Assembly (NCBI GenBank): GCA_002342035.1 | Contig: DDPE01000007.1 | Location: 1-10,214, forward strand | Direction of reading: 5' to 3' | DNA from: Asticcacaulis sp. UBA2476 | Lineage (GTDB): Bacteria > Pseudomonadota > Alphaproteobacteria > Caulobacterales > Caulobacteraceae | DNA: 10,214 bases | Shown: in pieces, positions 7,061 through 10,214 of the stretch | How the letters are laid out: each line of letters starts with the position of its first letter | Position numbering within the stretch: the first letter of the stretch is position 1 | The notes under the pieces: generated by a model | Told to the model about the DNA's origin: nothing | The model's database searches: none | What the model saw: only the letters and a program-made list of their open reading frames with translations | Program-made: the position numbers and the translations under genes

Positions 7061-8545
7061 TCAGGGTTTCGGCGTGGCGGGTTTAGCCGGTTCAGCGGGT
7101 GTTTCCGGGGGCTTGGCCGGGGCTACGGGCGTTACAGACGTGGTCTTCACCGGATCTTTGGCGGCGGCGGCTTTGGCCTGCATCTTCTTCTCGAAACGCG
7201 AACCGGGCTTGGCGTCTGCGGCGGCGGCATAGGCCTTACCGCGTGGGTGGGCGGCGGCCATTTTGACATCACCGTTATAGCCCAGAACATCCAGGGCGCG
7301 TGCCAGTTGGAAATCACCGGCCTTGGTATCATAATCCTCTGGCGGCACTTCGGAGACCTCGTGCTTTTCACGGCGCGCCTTGCCTTCGTCAGCATCGAGC
7401 GCGTTTTTATAGGCGGCTTCCGAATATTGGAAAGCCGAAGAGGCGATGATCTTAGCCTGCTCCTTGGTTTGCGCGACCTCAAGATCCGGTTCAATGCCGG
7501 TTTTCTGGATTGAGCGACCCGACGGGGTAAAATAGCGGGCGATAGTCAGTTTGACGGCGCGGCCTTCGCCCAGATCCATTACGCTTTGGACCGAACCCTT
7601 ACCGAAGGTGGTCAGGCCTACGATCGAGGCGCGTTTTTGATCCTGCAAGGCACCGGCAACGATTTCCGCCGCTGAGGCCGAGCCCGGATTGGTCAGCACG
7701 ACGATGGGCAGACCCTTCATCATGTCGCCCTTTTTGGCGTGATAGCGCACGATGTCAGAGGTGTCGCGTCCGCGCTGGGAAACGACTTCGCCGCCTTCAA
7801 GGAACATGTCGGCTACGCCCACGGACTGATCGAGCAGGCCACCCGGATTGTTGCGCAGGTCGAGCACCAGACCTTTAAGCTTATGTTTGGCCTTAAGCTC
7901 GGTCAGGGCGTCGCGGGCTTCCTTGGCGGTGTTTTCGTTGAACGAAGAAATACGCAGGTAACCGAAATCACCCTCCATGCGCGCCTTGACCGATTTGACG
8001 TTGATGATCTCACGCGTAAGCGTCACATCAAACGGCTCATCGCGGCCTTCGCGGACGATGGTGATGGTGATGTCGGTCTTGGGCTCGCCCTTCATCTGGG
8101 AGACGGCGTCATTGAGCCGCTGCCCCAGGATGGAGGTGCCGTTGATGGCGGTGATATAGTCGCCCGACATGATCCCGGCCTTGCTGGCGGGTGTGTCGTC
8201 CATCGGCGTCACGACCTTAACGGCGCCGTCTTCGGACTGAACCTCAAGGCCAAGACCCCCGTAGGAGCCGCGGGTTTTTTCCTTAAGATCGGTAAAATCT
8301 TCGGCGGGCAGGTAATTCGAATGGGGATCGAGCGACGACAGCATGCCCTCTAGCGCGGCTTCGATCAGTTTTTTGTCGTCGGTTTCGACCACATAGTTCT
8401 GCTGAACGAGGGCGAGCACGTCGCCAAACAGCTCCAGCATCTCATAGGTGTCGGATTTTGGCGAGAATACCGGCTGGTTGGCATAGGCCATAGCGCCAAC
8501 CCCCAAGGCCAGTGCCGCAACGCCACCCGTCAAAAACTTCTTCAT
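7061..8545 (-). CDS. ctpA: S41 family carboxy-terminal processing protease
   Basis: CtpA-type proteases cut envelope proteins near their C-termini; known targets of such enzymes include peptidoglycan hydrolases and photosystem D1. The 494-residue product has a signal peptide (Lys-Lys then a hydrophobic core, cleaved after AYA at about residue 22). A helical N-terminal segment, a PDZ domain (about 92-178) and the S41 catalytic core follow. The nucleophile is Ser291 in GSASAAEIVAGAL and the general base is Lys316 in TTFGKGSVQ. Their 25-residue spacing is that of the Ser-Lys dyad of the family. The LDLRNNPGG strand (228-236) is also intact. A low-complexity Ala/Pro/Lys tail of about 35 residues ends the protein. 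The ATG at 8545 is chosen because it begins the signal peptide; upstream in-frame ATGs near 8590 would add 15 residues before it. The gene lies 149 nt after envC and 107 nt before the deacetylase gene. Confidence 0.95.
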   Translation of the reverse strand: MKKFLTGGVAALALGVGAMAYANQPVFSPKSDTYEMLELFGDVLALVQQNYVVETDDKKLIEAALEGMLSSLDPHSNYLPAEDFTDLKEKTRGSYGGLGLEVQSEDGAVKVVTPMDDTPASKAGIMSGDYITAINGTSILGQRLNDAVSQMKGEPKTDITITIVREGRDEPFDVTLTREIINVKSVKARMEGDFGYLRISSFNENTAKEARDALTELKAKHKLKGLVLDLRNNPGGLLDQSVGVADMFLEGGEVVSQRGRDTSDIVRYHAKKGDMMKGLPIVVLTNPGSASAAEIVAGALQDQKRASIVGLTTFGKGSVQSVMDLGEGRAVKLTIARYFTPSGRSIQKTGIEPDLEVAQTKEQAKIIASSAFQYSEAAYKNALDADEGKARREKHEVSEVPPEDYDTKAGDFQLARALDVLGYNGDVKMAAAHPRGKAYAAAADAKPGSRFEKKMQAKAAAAKDPVKTTSVTPVAPAKPPETPAEPAKPATPKP

Positions 8546-8607
8546 AAACGCTGTCCAAACAAAGATATGCCGCAACTGGCCTAACATCATAGGTTACGAG
8601 CCTTGCC

Positions 8608-8647
8608 ATAATTTACAAGGGGGCGAGGCGGGTGACCGTAAAATTAT
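8608..8647 (-). repeat. AT-rich inverted repeat in the envC-ctpA gap
   Basis: ATAATTTAC (8608-8616) pairs with GTAAAATTAT (8638-8647) over 9 bp with one bulged base, around a 21-nt GC-rich loop. It lies in the 149-nt gap ahead of ctpA. It could be an RNA structure or an operator-like dyad. I saw no convincing promoter in this gap, and the repeat could be chance. Confidence 0.35.
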
Positions 8648-8694
8648 CCAGACATGCAACTATGGCGTAACAGAGGCAAACAGGCGGTTAACGC

Positions 8695-9825
8695 TCAAGA
8701 TGCCGCCAGATCAAAGCGCGCATTGGGGTTTACCGGCGTCTCACCCCGGCGCAGCTCCAGATAAAGTTCGGTCTTTTTTGACGACAGGTTGGGCATGCGC
8801 CCGACTGGCTCACCGGCGATCACGGTCTGGCCCGCATCGACATAGACCCGCCCAAGCCCGGTCAGGACGATCCGTTCATCCGCGCCGGTGCGCACGATCA
8901 CGACCTGCCCATAGGTATCGAGTGGCCCGGCATATTCTACCGTGCCGCCACCGGGAGCCGTCACCTGCGCGCCGGGTGCCGATTCCAGCGTCAGGCCGCG
9001 GCTGCCGTCCACACCAAAGTCACCGACCTTGCGCCCCAGCAGAGGGGCTTTGAGGCGGGTATCTTTTGTGGCCCCCAACAGTCCCTTAAGCGGCAGATTA
9101 CCGCGCAGCCGGTCGGACTGGCTTTTCAGCAACAGGGCCTGACGTTCCGCCGCATCGGCTTCGCGCAAAAGCTGGTCTTCCAGATCATATTTTTCCGCGA
9201 TCAGAGCCTCAATCTTGGCCTGCTGTTCCGACACATCGCTCTCAGACACGAACAGGGCTTCTGATTGCAGGGCGGCGGCCCGCCTGACATTGATCAGGGT
9301 TTTGTTCTGTTCGGACAGTTTGGCGGCGCGTAGTTTCAGCTCAGGTGTGATTTCCTTCATGATGATGGCGGCGACCACGGCGTCATTGGCGCGGCGTGAG
9401 GACACGAAAATCGCCGGTGGCGGATTGCGCGAATAGAGTTGCAGGGCTGACAGCAGCCGCGACTGCTTGGCCCGTACCGCCCCTAGCCTGCGGGTCAGGT
9501 CGGCCTCCATCTGATTGAGGGTCTCAAGCTTGGCGCGATAGATGGCGCTGCGTTTTTCGGAAGCGCCCTGTTGGCGGGAAATGGCGACGATCTGTTCGCG
9601 CAGTTTTTCTATCTCTGAGGCGATCTGACGGGCCGAGGCGCGGCGCGTGTCGGTCGTACGCTCAGCGGCGGTCAGGCGGGCCTCAAGGGCGTCAAGTTCG
9701 GCCTGCGCCTGTTTGGATAGCGGGGGTTTTGACTGGCTGGTTACCGGTCCGGTCAGGCACAATAGCCCCGTAACGACCAAAGCCGCAACGCTTGCGGGTT
9801 TAAGCTGACGGGGTGGTTTGCGCAT
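8695..9825 (-). CDS. envC: EnvC-like murein hydrolase activator with degenerate LytM (M23) domain
   Basis: EnvC proteins bind and activate periplasmic N-acetylmuramyl-L-alanine amidases at the division site so that daughter cells separate. The 376-residue product has a basic N-terminus and a hydrophobic export segment (about residues 11-30). Two long charged coiled-coil stretches follow (about 38-125 and 160-242), then a C-terminal LytM/M23 fold (about 260-370). Fold landmarks are kept: GDFGVDGSRGLTL, the VTAPGGGTVEYAGPLDTYGQVV strand region, AGQTVIAGEPVG and the final VNP. The zinc ligands are not. Where active enzymes have HxGxD the sequence is SRGLT (275-279), and HLHFE is replaced by ELYLE (353-357). 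It is therefore an activator and not a hydrolase, as known for E. coli EnvC. The ATG at 9825 is chosen; a GTG directly before it is an alternative. It begins 54 nt after the glycine-rich gene on the same strand. Confidence 0.88.
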   Translation of the reverse strand: MRKPPRQLKPASVAALVVTGLLCLTGPVTSQSKPPLSKQAQAELDALEARLTAAERTTDTRRASARQIASEIEKLREQIVAISRQQGASEKRSAIYRAKLETLNQMEADLTRRLGAVRAKQSRLLSALQLYSRNPPPAIFVSSRRANDAVVAAIIMKEITPELKLRAAKLSEQNKTLINVRRAAALQSEALFVSESDVSEQQAKIEALIAEKYDLEDQLLREADAAERQALLLKSQSDRLRGNLPLKGLLGATKDTRLKAPLLGRKVGDFGVDGSRGLTLESAPGAQVTAPGGGTVEYAGPLDTYGQVVIVRTGADERIVLTGLGRVYVDAGQTVIAGEPVGRMPNLSSKKTELYLELRRGETPVNPNARFDLAAS

Positions 9826-9831
9826 CACCTA

Positions 9832-9860
9832 TGGGTAAACCGGTTCGAGGCGCTTCTCAA
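9832..9860 (-). promoter_or_regulatory. Weak candidate promoter upstream of envC
   Basis: On the minus strand TTGAGA (9860-9855) is followed after 17 nt by TACCCA (9837-9832). The -35 match is good and the -10 poor. Transcription would start within a few bases of the envC ATG, giving a nearly leaderless message; leaderless genes are known in Caulobacter. No strong Shine-Dalgarno stands before envC, which is compatible but not proof. Confidence 0.2.
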
Positions 9861-9861
9861 T

Positions 9862-9891
9862 AGGTTAGCCGATTTCAGGTTAGCCGATTTC
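9862..9891 (-). repeat. Perfect 15-bp tandem duplication over a stop codon
   Basis: AGGTTAGCCGATTTC occurs twice in direct succession (9862-9876 and 9877-9891), with no mismatch. Read on the minus strand, each unit encodes Glu-Ile-Gly-stop-Pro in the frame of the glycine-rich gene, so the second copy repeats the stop 15 nt later. An exact tandem unit suggests a recent slippage event or a short target-site-like duplication. Confidence 0.85.
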
Positions 9892-10214
9892 GCCTCTGAT
9901 GCGGCCCGATAGGATCAGTTCGACCGGAATATTGTTGGCGCGAACCGCATAGCCGCCCGCACCCCCGCTTCGGCCACGGTCGCCTGTGCCCGGTTCGCCG
10001 TCACGGCCCGCATTGCCGCCGTTTCCACCGGGAATGGGGGTTAACATACTGCTTGCCCTACCTGACGCCGGCGGAGGTATGATGCTCCCGCTCCAGTACC
10101 AGTTTGTTACTGAGTAATTATTGCCGCCGCGGCCGGGGCTGTGGGTCGTGCCTGTGCGGCCATTATCGGCACTGCCTCCGCCGAGGCCATAAAGGCCGTT
10201 GGGAAAGCCACCAC
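9880..10214 (-). CDS. Glycine-rich protein, C-terminal fragment, phage tail/receptor-binding-like
   Basis: The minus strand is open from the window edge (first whole codon at 10212) to a TAA at 9880-9882, giving the last 110 residues of a larger protein. About a third of the residues are glycine. The order is a Gly/Asn-rich stretch (residues 1-33), an aromatic segment SVTNWYWSGSIIPPP (34-48), then collagen-like GGNGGNAGRDGEPGTGDRG (62-80). It ends GGAGGYAVRANNIPVEL, followed by SGRIRGEIG. Glycine-rich repeats closed by a short hydrophobic end of this kind are seen in phage tail-tip and receptor-binding proteins and in some adhesins, so that is my best guess. The only in-frame ATG is at residue 56 and is unlikely to be the true start. 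Alternatives are a secreted or surface low-complexity protein. It lies on the same strand as envC, at a place where many alphaproteobacteria have rlmH. Confidence 0.6.
   Translation of the reverse strand, partial: GGFPNGLYGLGGGSADNGRTGTTHSPGRGGNNYSVTNWYWSGSIIPPPASGRASSMLTPIPGGNGGNAGRDGEPGTGDRGRSGGAGGYAVRANNIPVELILSGRIRGEIG

Noticed and set aside
8546..8694. Promoter for ctpA, with TATGAT near 8586-8591 on the minus strand as a possible -10
   Set aside because: No acceptable -35 at 16-18 nt spacing was seen, so the hexamer alone is not enough.
9053..9436. Plus-strand open frames opposite envC
   Set aside because: They lie antisense to a well-supported gene and have compositions expected from reading its codons in reverse.

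Overview
The window looks like ordinary chromosome from an alphaproteobacterium, most likely Caulobacterales and possibly Asticcacaulis-like. I infer this from protein style, gene order and GC-rich codon use, not from a database search. It holds nine genes in two opposing groups, and nearly all the sequence is explained by conserved housekeeping functions.

Positions 1-3950, plus strand: the 3' part of the F1F0 ATP synthase operon in the usual order atpA (5' end outside the window), atpG, atpD, atpC. It closes with a clear intrinsic terminator at 3924-3952. The atpA-atpG and atpD-atpC gaps carry five inverted repeats between them, two of them perfect hairpins just upstream of ribosome binding sites. 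The epsilon subunit consists only of the beta-sandwich domain and has no C-terminal helical inhibitory domain.

Positions 3960-5254, plus strand: a separate gene for a secreted TIM-barrel protein with the two catalytic glutamates of clan GH-A glycoside hydrolases. Its substrate is unknown. Its stop codon interlocks with that of rppH on the other strand.

Positions 5251-9825, minus strand (read right to left): an EnvC-like murein hydrolase activator, a CtpA-type S41 carboxy-terminal processing protease, a membrane-anchored divergent polysaccharide deacetylase (YibQ/DUF610 type) and the RNA pyrophosphohydrolase RppH. This cell-envelope cluster recurs in alphaproteobacteria; E. coli also has envC next to yibQ. 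CtpA keeps its Ser-Lys dyad, while EnvC has lost all zinc ligands and the deacetylase has lost the usual metal-site residues. This suggests regulatory, not hydrolytic, roles for those two. The deacetylase and rppH overlap by ATGA and are probably translationally coupled.

Positions 9880-10214, minus strand: the C-terminal 110 codons of a glycine-rich protein resembling phage tail or receptor-binding tips. It has no usable start inside the window. A perfect 15-bp tandem duplication covers its stop codon. This is the only part of the window that looks accessory.

I found no CRISPR array, tRNA, rRNA, insertion sequence or clearly new multi-gene system. The best leads are the hairpins inside the atp operon, the short epsilon subunit, the pairing of two degenerate envelope enzymes around an intact protease, and the phage-like gene upstream of envC.
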